Assembly (NCBI RefSeq): GCF_019916085.1
Contig: NZ_CP049834.1
Location: forward strand, 1,162,501-1,226,500
Source of the DNA: Aquirufa lenticrescens
Lineage (GTDB): Bacteria; Bacteroidota; Bacteroidia; Cytophagales; Spirosomataceae
Reading direction: 5' to 3'
Length of the DNA stretch: 64,000 bases
This document shows, piece by piece, positions 18,072 through 30,400 of this stretch. A program made the position numbers and the translations under genes. Within the stretch, counting starts at the first letter, position 1. Each line of letters starts with the position of its first letter. Below the pieces are notes generated by a model. It made no database searches. It saw nothing but the letters and a program-made list of their open reading frames with translations, and was not told where the DNA came from.

Positions 18072-19112
18072 CAGCGTCTTCATATCAATCACAAAGCGGT
18101 ACTTCACATCTGACTTGATCACACGCTCGTACGCCTCGTTCACATCTTTCATGTCAATCATTTCGACATCAGAAAGGATGTTATGTTCCGCGCAGTAGTC
18201 TAGCATTTCTTGTGTTTCCTCGATGCCGCCGATCATCGATCCGATGATGGAACGTCTTTTGGAAATCAACGTAGCCGCGTAAACTTGAGCTGCCTCTGGA
18301 GGAATTCCGACTAAAAGCATCTTGCCTTCGACCTTCAAAAGGCCCAAAAACTTATTCAAATCATGTGACGCCGCCACCGTATTCAAGATGAAGTCAAATG
18401 AGCCTTTCAAAGATTCCATCGTTGCAGGGTCAGTAGACAAAGCGAAGTGGTGAGCGCCTAGGGCTTTTGCGTCTGCTTCTTTGGAAGGAGAAGTACTCAA
18501 CATGGTCACTTCCGCGCCAAAAGAAGCCGCAAATTTCACCGCCATGTGGCCCAAACCACCCAAACCTAAGACCGCCACTTTGTGACCCTTACCTACCCCA
18601 GCATAGCGCAAAGGCGAATATGTCGTGATGCCGGCGCATAATAGAGGAGCGACGCGCTCTAGCTCTTTGGTAAACGGAATGTGCAATGTATAGGCTTCAT
18701 CGATGACATACGTCGAGGAATATCCGCCAAAAGTCTGCGTCACCCCATCGCGGTAATAGCCATTATAGGTAGGCGTCATCTCCTCGTCGCAGTATTGCTC
18801 CTGACCCTTTTTACACGATGGACACTCGCGGCACGAGTCCACAAAAACACCCACACCTGCCAAATCGCCCACTTTAAACTTCGTTACTTCGGCACCTACT
18901 TCCGTGATCGTACCCACAATTTCGTGGCCTGGAACAATCGGATACACAGACGGCCCCCACTCGGAGCGCACCATGTGAATATCTGAGTGACAAACCCCGC
19001 AATAGAGGATGTCGATTTTAACGTCTTTAGGACCTACATCGCGTCTTTCAAAATCAATCGGTGCAATGGGCGCCTGCGGATTTACCGCGCCATATCCGTG
19101 TACTTTTATCAT
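18069..19112 (-). CDS. NAD(P)-dependent zinc alcohol dehydrogenase (YahK/cinnamyl-alcohol type)
   Basis: 347 aa, full length for the medium-chain dehydrogenase family. Catalytic zinc site: YCGVCHSDIH, then GHEIVG, with the third Cys in PLLCAGITTYSP. Structural zinc site: CRECPSCKKGQEQYC. Rossmann motif GLGGLGHMAVKFA binds the cofactor, and the following STSPSKEADAKALGA pattern is usual for NADPH-preferring members of this group. It reduces aldehydes or oxidises primary alcohols in the cytoplasm, with broad specificity in known relatives. It stands alone on the minus strand between a hairpin repeat locus (downstream) and the module B 3' flank (upstream). The context suggests no link with the giant-protein modules. 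Confidence 0.93.
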   Translation of the reverse strand: MIKVHGYGAVNPQAPIAPIDFERRDVGPKDVKIDILYCGVCHSDIHMVRSEWGPSVYPIVPGHEIVGTITEVGAEVTKFKVGDLAGVGVFVDSCRECPSCKKGQEQYCDEEMTPTYNGYYRDGVTQTFGGYSSTYVIDEAYTLHIPFTKELERVAPLLCAGITTYSPLRYAGVGKGHKVAVLGLGGLGHMAVKFAASFGAEVTMLSTSPSKEADAKALGAHHFALSTDPATMESLKGSFDFILNTVAASHDLNKFLGLLKVEGKMLLVGIPPEAAQVYAATLISKRRSIIGSMIGGIEETQEMLDYCAEHNILSDVEMIDMKDVNEAYERVIKSDVKYRFVIDMKTL

Positions 19113-19250
19113 AGTTTCGTTTTTTAGTATAAGGTAAAATTACTCGTTTAATACTCACATTTGTATCACGATTTAACCTTTATATTGTAAAATGGATTTA
19201 GGCCAAATAAGGGGTGTATTTGTTCGAAAACCTTCAAGGTACTGAGGCCA

Positions 19251-19279
19251 CTTTTGGACTATTGACACTTTCTGTCAAT
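19251..19279. promoter_or_regulatory. CTTTTGGACTATTGACA motif with hairpin, copy 1
   Basis: CTTTTGGACTATTGACA followed by CTTTC and TGTCAATA. The arms ATTGACA/TGTCAAT form a 7-bp stem with a 5-base loop directly after the TTTGGAC motif. The same stretch, continuing through CCTGAAAAGCCCTCTG, is repeated at 36198 in the flank of module C. Here it lies between the module B terminator and the alcohol dehydrogenase gene. Role unknown: it could be an operator or part of a dispersed repeat. Confidence 0.5.
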
Positions 19280-19354
19280 ACCTGAAAAGCCCTCTGAGTG
19301 CCTCGACGTTTATTTCACACCATAGTGCCCTCAGGGGCCTTAATAAGCATATTA

Positions 19355-19456
19355 GACTAAATCGCGAAGCGATGACTAAGCCATGGGCGACTCATTGACT
19401 AAACGACACATTCGTGACTAAGCCACGAAGTGGCGACTAAGGCGCTTCGCGCCGAC
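19355..19456. repeat. Modular hairpin repeat array, locus HR2 (five hairpins)
   Basis: Five small stem-loops joined mostly by GACTAAG: ATCGC-GAA-GCGAT (19361-19373), GCC-ATG-GGC (19380-19388), ACGA-CACAT-TCGT (19403-19415), GCCAC-GAA-GTGGC (19422-19434) and GGCGC-TTC-GCGCC (19441-19453). Locus HR3 (36302) has the same outer units but lacks the third and fourth. Non-coding; lies just 3' of the module B terminator. The rest of the 408-bp gap (19113-19520) holds no gene that I can support. Confidence 0.8.
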
Positions 19457-19461
19457 CATAA

Positions 19462-19495
19462 CAAAAAAACCCTTCAGCCAGTAGCCAAAGGGTTT
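19462..19495 (-). terminator. Intrinsic terminator of module B
   Basis: Read on the minus strand, AAACCCTTTGG...CTGAAGGGTTTTTTTG: an 8-bp stem AAACCCTT/AAGGGTTT with a 12-base loop and a T-run, 26 bp after the OmpA stop. An identical terminator occurs at 36372-36405. Confidence 0.85.
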
Positions 19496-19520
19496 CAAAA
19501 CTCCGTGTTCTAAATAATCT

Positions 19521-20600
19521 TTAACGCCAAATCCGGACTTCCACCCGGCGATTCAGCTGTAAATCTGTTCGAGAAGCAGGTGCCTCTTCTGAAAAGGCCT
19601 CTGCTTTAAATCGCGCCGCTGCAACGCCGTGTTGTACTAAATACAAGCGCACGTTTTGGACACGTTTCAATGATAGTTTTAAATTATAATCGTCCGATTT
19701 TCGGTAATCCGTATGTCCTTTTAAGTGGATTTTCACATCGGGATATTCGGCCATTAATTCGATGATGCGATCTAATTTTTTGGCAGATTCTGGGCCTACC
19801 CAAGACTTATCCGTTTTGAAATAGATTTGGGTATTAAATAAGCTGTCCAAATCTACATCCGCTTTCGCGACAGAAGCGACAGATGCAACAGTAGCAACCG
19901 CAGTAGCTGGCGCAACTGCAGGTGCAACCGCAACGACTTCAGCCGAAGAACCACCAGCCGGAGCCGCAACCACAGGAACAGGAGCGGCAACAGCAGTCGC
20001 AGGCGCCTCAGCAACCACAGCCGGAGCAGCAGCCACGATAGCCTCAACCGCCATAGCCGGCGCCTTAACCGGCGATGGCAAACGAAACACCACACTCAGC
20101 CCCGCAAAGACATTCGATCCACTATTCGTAAACGGACTTAAAGACCCAGACGAAAAGAAAGGCAAACCTAAAGCCACCGAACCACGCAAAGAAACAGCCG
20201 AAGCCGCTTTGAAGTCAATCCCTAATCCAGCAGAACCTACAAAATCAGCATCGCGATTCGTCAGCGCATAGGAATTATCGAAAAGTAATTCGCCAGAAAA
20301 TTGCCCAAAAGGCACAAAGCGTTTGGAAAGAGGCTTCAAAAAATACCGCATACCCGCAGAAGCGGAAGCAGATCGCGCCGGAGAAGAAAGGTCAAAACCA
20401 TAAGAAACTCCGCCAAAAACCTCCGCCGTAGGCTTCAAAAAACGACCATATTGCCCCCCTAAAGAAGTATAATGCAACAACACATCTCTTCGAGTCGCAG
20501 CCTGTTGAAGCGTGCGATCTGTGCCTCCTACCAGAAACGAGAGGGAAGACTGCGCGAAAGTGCCAAAACTGATAAAAAGTAAAAGTAGAATTTGTCTCAT
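19521..20600 (-). CDS. OmpA-family protein with Ala/Val/Pro linker (module B, third gene)
   Basis: 359 aa. Signal peptide ending FGTFAQ. Residues about 20-180 are barrel-like and related to the module A and C counterparts (TRRDVLLHYTSLGGQYGR, AGMRYFL). Residues about 180-255 are a low-complexity Ala/Val/Pro linker (APAVVAEAPATAVAAPVPVV) in the place where the two paralogues carry TSP3 calcium repeats. Residues about 255-359 are the OmpA peptidoglycan-binding domain (IYFKTDKSW, HLKGHTDYRKSDDYN, LNRRVEVRIWR). The ATG overlaps the PorP stop by 4 bp (ATGA), indicating translational coupling. Probable role: periplasmic anchor of the module B complex. Confidence 0.9.
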   Translation of the reverse strand: MRQILLLLFISFGTFAQSSLSFLVGGTDRTLQQAATRRDVLLHYTSLGGQYGRFLKPTAEVFGGVSYGFDLSSPARSASASAGMRYFLKPLSKRFVPFGQFSGELLFDNSYALTNRDADFVGSAGLGIDFKAASAVSLRGSVALGLPFFSSGSLSPFTNSGSNVFAGLSVVFRLPSPVKAPAMAVEAIVAAAPAVVAEAPATAVAAPVPVVAAPAGGSSAEVVAVAPAVAPATAVATVASVASVAKADVDLDSLFNTQIYFKTDKSWVGPESAKKLDRIIELMAEYPDVKIHLKGHTDYRKSDDYNLKLSLKRVQNVRLYLVQHGVAAARFKAEAFSEEAPASRTDLQLNRRVEVRIWR

Positions 20601-21487
20601 TTTTGTTTCTCGAATAAGGATAATTTAAGCGCCAGCTCGTGGGTTTGGACCCCGATGGGATTCAACGTAGCTAAAGGAAATTCCGCCGTATATGCGACAT
20701 ACACTTTCTTAGAAAAGGGGACCCCGAGGCGCGCGCCGTAGGAGATTTTGTCGCGATAAATTACACCCACATCAATCTTTTCAGATAGATTAGCCAGCAA
20801 ATTCACATCCCAGCTAAGCGGCACAGAAGAAGCCATACGTAGCATCGCAGAGGGGGAAATACGAATCCCCGGAGCAGCCTGAATCGAAGTTCCCGCCTGC
20901 AAGTATGTGTAAGCGACATCTTTAAAGGCCCCAGATAAATTGCCAAAATCATAGGTCAGCACCCGCGGCTGAGAAACCGATATAAACGAACCATTACGGT
21001 GAGCGAAATGCAATCCCCAGCCTGTGTTTGGCTTTAATCCAGTCGATTTATTGACCTGGATATAGGGATCATTGATATCGATGGCCGTTAAACCTGCATA
21101 ATCGATGGAAACGGAGGAAACGGAAAGCCGAAGTCCTCCATTCATTTTCCAATCCGTATTTAAGCGTACGGAATACCCTAAATCGCCGGATAAACTTGTG
21201 ATGCGCAAAGGGCCGGCTTGGTCAGCAGCGAAAACGCCGGCGATGCCGATTTTAGGCTTCAGCTGGTAATTCCCGGTCAAAATAGACGTGCGTGGCGAGC
21301 CCTGCACTCCTATCCATTGCTGGCGGTTTATCGCCACGAACTCCCCTTTTGCGTCACGGGAAATAATTCCGGAATGAGCGGGAGAAGTGACCAAAGGATT
21401 GATTTGGTACATCGAATACATCGACTCGATTTGGGCGGAAGCGATGTGGCCTCCTAATAGTAAAAGCAATAGAATTATCTTTCTCAT
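20597..21487 (-). CDS. PorP/SprF-family type IX secretion outer-membrane protein (module B, second gene)
   Basis: 296 aa with signal peptide ending HIASA and the family start QIESMYSMYQINPLVTSPAHSG, then INRQQWIGVQGSPRTS and a barrel-like remainder ending HELALKLSLFEKQK. It overlaps the giant upstream and the OmpA gene downstream by 4 bp each, the tightest coupling in the window. It is expected to work with the 3832-aa giant as SprF does with SprB (known for that pair, inferred here). More diverged from the module A protein than the module C protein appears to be, judged by eye: module C shares RHKDSYG and KIYLGYIYEMPIS with module A, whereas B has RDKISYG and KVYVAYTAEFPLA. Confidence 0.92.
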   Translation of the reverse strand: MRKIILLLLLLGGHIASAQIESMYSMYQINPLVTSPAHSGIISRDAKGEFVAINRQQWIGVQGSPRTSILTGNYQLKPKIGIAGVFAADQAGPLRITSLSGDLGYSVRLNTDWKMNGGLRLSVSSVSIDYAGLTAIDINDPYIQVNKSTGLKPNTGWGLHFAHRNGSFISVSQPRVLTYDFGNLSGAFKDVAYTYLQAGTSIQAAPGIRISPSAMLRMASSVPLSWDVNLLANLSEKIDVGVIYRDKISYGARLGVPFSKKVYVAYTAEFPLATLNPIGVQTHELALKLSLFEKQK

Positions 21488-24400
21488 TTTCCGGTGCGAT
21501 CTAAATAAATAAAGTTCGTGATAGTAGGTTTAGCCCCTTTAAAGTCCACCACATAATAATAAGTGCCATCTGGCAGCTCGCCAGAGACGCCGTTGCCGCC
21601 CCAGGTGTTTTGGTAATTTTCTTGCTCAAACACGACACTACCCCAGCGATTAATAATGGTCAGATGGTTCGGCTGAAGTCTGAAGATTCCAGGAATTTTC
21701 AACACATCATTTAGCCCATCACCATTAGGAGTAATGATTTGCGGCAAGATTAAATCGCACACATCTGGATCGATGCGGTTTTCGATTCCGTCGTGATCGC
21801 AGTCTTTTAGATTGCCAAAATCCAAGTCATCCTCCACTTTGTCCAGAATACCATCCCCATCAGAATCGGTATCTTGGAAGTCTGGAATTCCGTCTTTATC
21901 CGTATCGATGTTCTTCTCATAGGTATCTAAATAGCCGTCATTATCCGCATCTAATTCGCGGTAATCTGGAATACCATCACCGTCAGAATCGAGTGGTTTC
22001 AATGGATTAGAACCCGCTTCGATTTTGTCCAAAATACCATCACCATCCGAGTCCGTATCGAGGTAATCAGGGATACCATCTTTGTCCGTATCACCCGTTG
22101 TTTCTAGTAAATCAGGGATACCATCTCCATCAGAATCCGTGTCTAAATAATCCGGGATTCCATCTTTGTCCGTGTCGATTGGATTCAATGGATCAGAACC
22201 TATTTCCACGTCGTCTAAGATGCCATCGTTATCCGCGTCGATGTCGATGATGTTAATCGTGAACACCGCGTGATCCGTTTTGCCACTTAAGTCTTTCGAT
22301 TGAATATCGAGTGTATAAACGGCCTTATCATCGAAATTAGGGCTCTTCACGAAGCGTAAAATACCCGTTACTGGATCGATGGTAAAGGATGAACCATCTA
22401 AACCTGGCAAAATAGTGAAGCTTGTTAAATCCTGATAATCCGGTAAAGTTTGAACCTTGATGACAGCTACCGAAGTAGGTTGTTTTTCGCGGTACGAAAC
22501 CGTTTTACCCGAAATAATTCGAGGGAATTCATCTACGTTTGTGATCTCTTGCGTGAAGCTCGCCAGGTCGTAATTACCATCTATATCAGTGGCACGAACC
22601 ACAATCGTAAAGCGCGCATTTCCATTCGCATCCACGAACGATTCATAATCAAATCCAGAGGCGTCTCTCACCGTGATCGCGCCAGTTAAGGAATCGATCG
22701 CCACGGCTGCGCGGATCGCGGCAGAGTTCGTAGAGTCTAGCGTGTAGTAGAGTTTTTGGCCCTCTTCATCCTTATCCACTGACGAATTCACATCATTCAC
22801 GTTGTATAAAAGCGTCGCCGCAACCGTGCCTTCCGGACGAGAAACAAGCGCCGCATCGTTAATCACCGGCTTAATAATTCCCAACCCGCCCGGGTCACTA
22901 ATGGAGTTATTCACTAAAGTATCCCTATCCCCGAAGGCCCCATCCGTAAAGGTCAACACAATACGCTCAATCGTGCTCGGGTCATTATCTAAGTCGATTA
23001 AGGTCGCCCCGTCGTCATAGGTCTTTAAGTCTTGGTCATCCTTAAAGCTCTTCCACTCTCCAGCGGTATTCTTCTTCAAATAAGTAGAACCCTTCATTCC
23101 CACTGGGAATTCTAAGACTGCACGCACCTGTAGACCCGGTCTGTTCGGATCTAAATCGCGTAATGGTAAACGCGGTGAAAGTGTATCTGCTGCGTTCGTT
23201 AATAAGCCCTCAATCGTGAACTGGTACAAGTCTGATGAGAACTGGCGATCCGTGTTCGCGATGTTAGGCGTAGGCAATAAGGCTACGTTTCTGAACTTCG
23301 CGTTCGGGTCAAGATCTAGCGAATCTAAACCACTTTTTCCACCAGGTAATGAACCAATTAACAACGATCCCACCTTAGAAGTCGCTGGTCTTACTGCACC
23401 CGGCACTCCATTTGCCCAATCGATTCCGGCTTGGTAATCCGCGTAAGAACCCAAAGGAACGTTCGTGATATTGTTTTGCTTTCTGTCAGGAATTCCGTCG
23501 CCATTTACGTCGCCTCCGTTAGGTGCCACCTCTTCCAGTTTCGAAGGAATGCCGTCGATATCAGGGTTTTCCGCAATCACAATTTTCACTTTGTAAGGTC
23601 CATTTAAGACCCCACTTTGGTCCTTAATGTAGTAGTCAAACTCTTGTTCTCCGTAGTAATTCGGATCTGGCAAGAAGTTAAATGAACCATCTGGGTTGAA
23701 GACGAATTGACCGTTTGATACGCTGGAGTTTTGGTCCAAAGTATATTCCACCGAATCATCGTCCGGATCAATTCCCGGCACGTTCGTACTCACACCCACG
23801 CCCTCAGTTAACGGAATACCCATATTTTGGCCATTAATCACGACCTGATTCAAGGTAACCGCCGCACCCGTAGGCTGGTCATTTGCCCCTATGATATTGA
23901 TCACCGCATTCGCATTCAGGTTATTATTCCCGTCGGTTACCACGTAGGCAATATTGATTTGGCCTTTTTGCGAACCATTTAAGAACTTCGACTTGCTCAT
24001 CTCGATGAACAAATTCGTTCCTGATAAATCCGTCGAAGACACCACATCCTGGAACTTCGTCACCGTCGTCGAATTGATAATGACCGGCTGATTTGTGACT
24101 ACATTTTCGATCGAATAGGTAATGACCACGTTGCTGACGGTGAGCGGGTCGCCCTCGGGGTCAGTGATGCCGGCTAATAAATCGAGATTGAAATCTGGTG
24201 AATCTTGAGAAATCGTAACCGGAGCCGTATTATCAACCGGAGTTTGATTCTTTAAGACAGAAACAGACGACCCATCTGTAGAAGCCGAAACGGTAGTTCC
24301 AGCATTTCCAGCTATGTCTGTGTAGTCAATGGCAAAACCTAAAACACCATCATTCGTACTATTGATAATGACATAACTAGCTGTCCAATTAATACCGTCT

Positions 24401-27400
24401 CCTGAAACAAAGGCTGTCTGGCCATCCATCGTAACGATTGGAGTATTCACCGTTTCAGATGTCACGAAATCGATGGTCACCACGTCGCCTATATTTCCTA
24501 ACGTAGCATCGGTGTTACTACTGTAAATCGTCGCAGAAGAAACACTAGGCGCACTTGCGTCTATCGTAACCGTAAACGTATTATTTGCATCTGCGCCGTC
24601 TGTATTGCTATTGCCCACCGTGTCACTGAAGGTATTACTTGCCACTGAAATGGAAGCGTTTCCGTTGAAATTCGCCGCCGGAGTGAACACAATCGAGTAG
24701 CGACTTCCTGATCCTGTTAATGATCCCAAAGTTCCATTCGTAGCCACGATATCTGATCGCGTAAATCCACTCACTGATTCGTTAAAGGTGAACGAAATGG
24801 TGGCGGTTTCGTTTGCATTTAAGGAGCTCACGTTGCTCGTTAATGCGACTGTAGGACGGAACGTGTCGATGATGAACGAGACGTTATTGCTTGCCCCGTT
24901 TTCGTTGCCCGCTGCATCGGTAAATTTAGCTCCAGATACACTTAAGTTCCCGTTCGCTGCCGAATTTACGGCAGGCGTAAAGGTTGCTCTATAAACCGTG
25001 CTTGAAACCACTGTCCAGCCACTTAAAGTACCGCCAGTCACCGTCACGTCACTTTGGATAAAGTTCGAGGTCGCTTCTGAAGCCGTGAATGTAATCGTGG
25101 AAGTTGTTCCTATCTTAAAGGTGCTAGCACTGCTTGATATCATCATTCCAGGTGCCGTTCTATCCACTCTAACTGTAGAGTTATTGGTGGTAGCTGTGGC
25201 AGCCGTTCCTGGGTTTCCTGCTAGATCCGAATAATTGATCGAGATCGCAGCGATTCCATCCGTTGTTGTAGCCGTCGCTGCATAAGTCGCCGTCCAACTT
25301 GTTCCTGATCCAGCAACAGTCGCTGCATTTCCAGCGATTGTCACTAAAGGTGTTGCGATCGTTTCAGAAGACGTAATGGAAAGGGTAATGTTGTTACCTG
25401 ATTTCGCCAAATTCGTCACCGCATTATTACTCACAATCGTCACCGCCGATAAACTAGGAGCCGTCTTATCTACCGTAAACGTGATTGTTCCCGCTGGAGC
25501 AGCATTGCCCGCTAGATCACTCACATTCGAAGTAATCGTGTAAGTGCCGCCGTTTGTTAACGCTGTTAAAGCGGATGCAGGTACAGAAAGAGCTGCAGTG
25601 CCTCCGCCACTAACTGTGCTCGTATACGTCTGGCTATTTAAGGTGGTTGATACGATTTGACCTGCCTGAACATTAGTTAAGGCAATATTAACCGTCCCAT
25701 TTGTCACAGATTCCGCTTGGTTTATTGACGTTCCAAAACTCACACTCGAAATCGAAAGCGTAGGCACTTGTGTATCGATGCTGACAGACGGAGCGCTTGC
25801 TGAAGCCGCATTATCGTTACCCGCTAAGTCAGTAAATCTCGACGTAGCTATGCTGATCGCGGAGGACCCCTCGAAAGAGGCCGTAGGCGTAAGCACAACC
25901 TCATAAACCGCCCCTGCCGTTTGAGTCAAGGTTCCAAAGGAACCGTTATTCATCGACACATCCGTCAAATCAAAACCTAAAATGGCTTCCGAGAAAGTAA
26001 ACGTGATCGTCGCCGTTTCACCTGCTTTTAAGGCCGTAGCACTCGACGTAATTGCGACCGTAGGAACGGTATTATCAATCGAAATGTTCAATGTACTGCT
26101 CGCTGCCGAATTCGTATTTCCTGCCGCATCCGTGAATTTCGTTGTCGCTACATCGATCACACCGTTCGCATTTGAATTCGCTGTAGGGGTGAAGTCAGCG
26201 GTGTAAGAAGTTCCACTCACCGCCGTCCAGTTTGCTAACGTTCCGCCACTCACCGTCACATCTGACTGCACAAAATCAGCCACCGATTCTGAGACCGTAA
26301 AAGTGATTACAGAAGTCTGACCAGAGCGAAGATTCGCCGGGTTACTCGATACGGTAATGGTAGGTGCTTTTGTATCTACGGCGACCGAAATGGTATTAGC
26401 CGTATTTGCACTCTCGTCATTCGGGTTCGCGTTTGGATCCGTATAAGAACCACTCGCGATAGAAATTGCAGCTGTTCCCTCGAAATTAGCCGTCGGTGTA
26501 AACGTCGCGGAATAGTTTCTGCCGCTGCCCGTTAACGCACTAATGGTACCTCCGGTAACCGTCATATCACCTGCTACAAAATCCGTTGCCACCTCTGACA
26601 GGGTGATAGATAAGGTGGCGCTTTGGCCTATTTTCAAATTAGCCGCATTCGAAGTGATCGCTGCGGTCGGTTTCGTTTTATCAACGGTGATAGTGAACGT
26701 ATTCGCGCTCGCCGCATTCGAAGCCGCATCGCTTACATTCGTCGTGACCGTGTACGTTCCCCCATCCGCTAAGCCCGTTAAGGCAGAAGCAGGAATCGTA
26801 ATCGTAGCGGAGTTATTGTTAACTGTCGCGCTATAGGTTTGGCTATTCAAATTAACGCTAACTACCTGTCCATTTTCTGTTCCTGAGGTGGTGACTGTAA
26901 CCGTCGCATCTGTTGCCGATTCGCTCGCATTAATGATGGTTCCCGCGCTTGTGGAAACACTAGAGATCGTCGGTACCGTTTTGTCTACCGTAAATGTGAC
27001 CGTTCCTGCCGGAGCCGCATTGCCTGCTGCATCACTCACATTCGTGGTTACCGTGTAAGTTCCTCCATCCGTGAAAGCAGACAAACGAACTGCCGGAATG
27101 GTGATGGTTGCGGCATTGGAAGCAACCGTCCCTGTATAGGTTTGGCTATTAATCGAGACACTTACCGTGCGACCATTTTCTACATTCGTTAAGCCTACTG
27201 TAATAGTACCTGCTGTCGCTGTTTCTGAGGCATTCAGTGACGTTCCCCAGCTCAAACTATTTGACCCTATACTTGGGATTTTTGTATCGATTGCCAAAGC
27301 AGACATACTAGCCGTCGCGCCATTATCATTACCCGCTAAGTCCGTAAATGTAGTCGCAGCTATACTAATTGCTGACGTTCCTTCTAGATCAGTGGCTGGC

Positions 27401-30400
27401 GTAAATAACACCGCATAGGCCGTCGATGACGTTTGGGTTAATGTACCAAAACTTCCATTATTCATCGTCACATCCGTCAGGTCAAAACCCAACACAGCCT
27501 CCGAGAATGTAAACGTAATTGTCGCCGTTTCACCCGCTTTAACAGCCGTTGTGCTCGAAGTAATCGCCACGGTAGGAAGCGTATTATCGATCGAAATCGT
27601 CACCGTACTGCTAGCTGCCGTATTCGTATTTCCAGCCGCATCTGTGAATTTCGAAGTCGCCACATCGATCAAACCATCCGCATTTGAATTCGCCGTAGGG
27701 GTGAATTCTGCGGTGTAAGAAGTTCCACTCACAGCAGACCAGTTCGCTAACGTTCCACCACTCACGCTCACATCTGACTGCACAAAATCAGTCACTGATT
27801 CTGAGACCGTAAAGGTGATCACGGACGTCTGACCTGAGCGAAGATTTGCTGGATTGCTCGCGACGGAAATAGTAGGAGCCGTTCTATCAATGGTCACGGT
27901 AGAGTTATTCGTCGTCGCTGAAACAGCTGTTCCTGCATTCCCCGTTAAATCGGAATACGCAATCGTGATGGACGCCGTTCCTTGCGGAGTCGAGCTAGTC
28001 ACCATATAAGTCGCCGTATATGTTCCACCCGATCCAGTGATACTAACTGTCCCACCAGCAATCGAAATACTTGGTGTCGTTATAGATTCAGAAGCCGTGA
28101 TGGATAGGGTAATAATGTCCCCTATTTTGGCCAAAGCCGAATTCGCATTCGAACTCGTCACCAGCACCGAACCTAAGCTAGGAGTCGATCGATCCACCGT
28201 AACCGCCGAACTATTTGTCGTCGCTGATACCGCCGTTCCTGCGTTACCTGCTAAGTCGTTATAGCTAACGGTAAATGTTGCCGTGCCTTCTGGCGTTGTA
28301 TTCGTCACCGTATAGGTCGCCGTATAAGTTCCGCCCGTTCCAGTTACGGTTGCTGATTGACCCGCAATGGTTACTATAGGGGTTTGAATAGATTCACTTG
28401 CGGTTAAAGCAACGGTAATAACGTCTCCTTCTTTTGCCTTTGCAGGGTCCGCGTTGTTACTTGAGATAGTAATAGAGCTCAGTGTTGGAACTTCCGTATC
28501 AATAATAATATTTGAAGACCCTCCTAATGAGCTTACCGCGTTTGTTGCAGGCAATGTAATTGTTGCAGGGTTATTTCCTAAGTCTACAATCGTTCCTCCA
28601 TTTAAGGCTAATGAAGTTGTTGCAGCGTAATTCAAATCTCCCGCCGTTTCACCTGCACCGACTGTATAGTTAAAGGTCAAAGTGCTTGTTCCGCTTCCTG
28701 AAGAATAGCTAACAACTGCATCCGTAGTTCCTGTTTCTAACGTTATTTGTGGGGATCCTGTAACTGTAACTGGTTCAGAGAATGATACCAAAATAGGAAT
28801 TACTTGACCTGCTTTATAATTCCCGTTTGCTAAACTAGTACTTACCGAACTTATTGTTGGAACTACAGCATCTTTATTAACTGTTTGCGTAACCGCTGTA
28901 CTTGTATTGCCACTTCCATCAGTTAATGTCAGGCTATACGTTAATTGACCATCAGCTAAACTTGTTACATTAATATTAGAAATCGTTTGAGAGGAAGAAG
29001 TGATGGCACCTGTTCCTGTAACCGTTCCAGAACCAATAGATATAGTATAATTATAAGTAGAACCAACCTCGGCTCCTGTTAAACTAATGGATGTTACCGT
29101 TTGATTTGCTTGTGTGATGCTTGCTTGATCAATGGCAAAAGAGTATCCTGTTGGTGCGGTTCTATCTACGGTAACCGAAGAACTATTCGTTGTAGATGAA
29201 ACAGCCGTTCCTGTATTACCAGATAAATCAGAAAAATTATTAATTACAATAGCAACCACTCCCTCTGTTGTAGAAGAACTTACGGTATAAGTAGCCGAAT
29301 ACGTTCCGCCATTTCCTGTTACTGATATTGTTTGTGAAGCAATAGAAACAGTTGGTGTTTGAATAGATTCACTTGCGGTAATAGAAAGTGTGATAACATC
29401 GCCCACTTTTGCTTTTGAAGTATTGCTATTATTAGATAAAATTTGAACTACTGTTAAGGTAGGTGCCGTTCTATCCACCAAAACTGACAAACTATTTGTC
29501 GTTGTCGTAACTGTCCCACTATTACCTGCTAGATCTGAGAAAGAAATCAACAACGAAGCCGTTCCTTCAACCGTTGAACTAGCCACCGTATAGGTTGCCG
29601 TATAAGTGGCCCCTGTACCTGTTACGATAGCAGATTGTCCTGCAATGGTAACCGTTGGGGTTTGGATAGCTTCACTAGCTGTAATGGATAGTGTGATTAC
29701 ATCCCCCTCTTTTGCCCTTGATGTACTTGAATTATTACTTGCGATACTTGCTGCACTTAATGTGGGAATTGTATGGTCTACTGTAACTGAAGACGAATTT
29801 GTGGTACTCGACACAGCAGTTCCTGCGTTACCTGCTAAATCATTATACGAAATCGCTATGGCCGCTGTACCTGTTGTTGTAGAACTTGTTACTGTATACG
29901 TTGCAGTAAACGAAGTACCTGTACCGGTTACAGCCGCAGCTTGACCTGCAATCGTAACAGTAGGCGTATTGATGGACTCATTAGCGGTCAAGGAAACAGA
30001 GATTACATCTCCCACTTTCGCAAGCGTGCTAACTGGGTTGTTACTTGAAATAGAAACAGTAGTCAAACTAGGGTTTGTTCGATCAATCGTATATGTTTGG
30101 CCACTGCTAAACCCTCCTGAAATGGGAGAAGTTAATGCATCAATGATGTTTGTCCCACTATTATTCAAATTCAATCGTAATGTACCATCTCCCGAGAATG
30201 ACACAACTGTAACGGTATAGGTGGCTCCAGAGCCAGTTATACTCGAAATTGTACCAGAAGTTACCGATCCTGTATAAGCAAGTGCAAAATCACTTACATC
30301 GACCCCAGTAACTGATTTGCTAAAGTTGACCGTAAAATCAAGGGAGGTTACATTCGTATTCTCATTGGATACGCGATTGATACTAGTAACTGAGGGTAAG

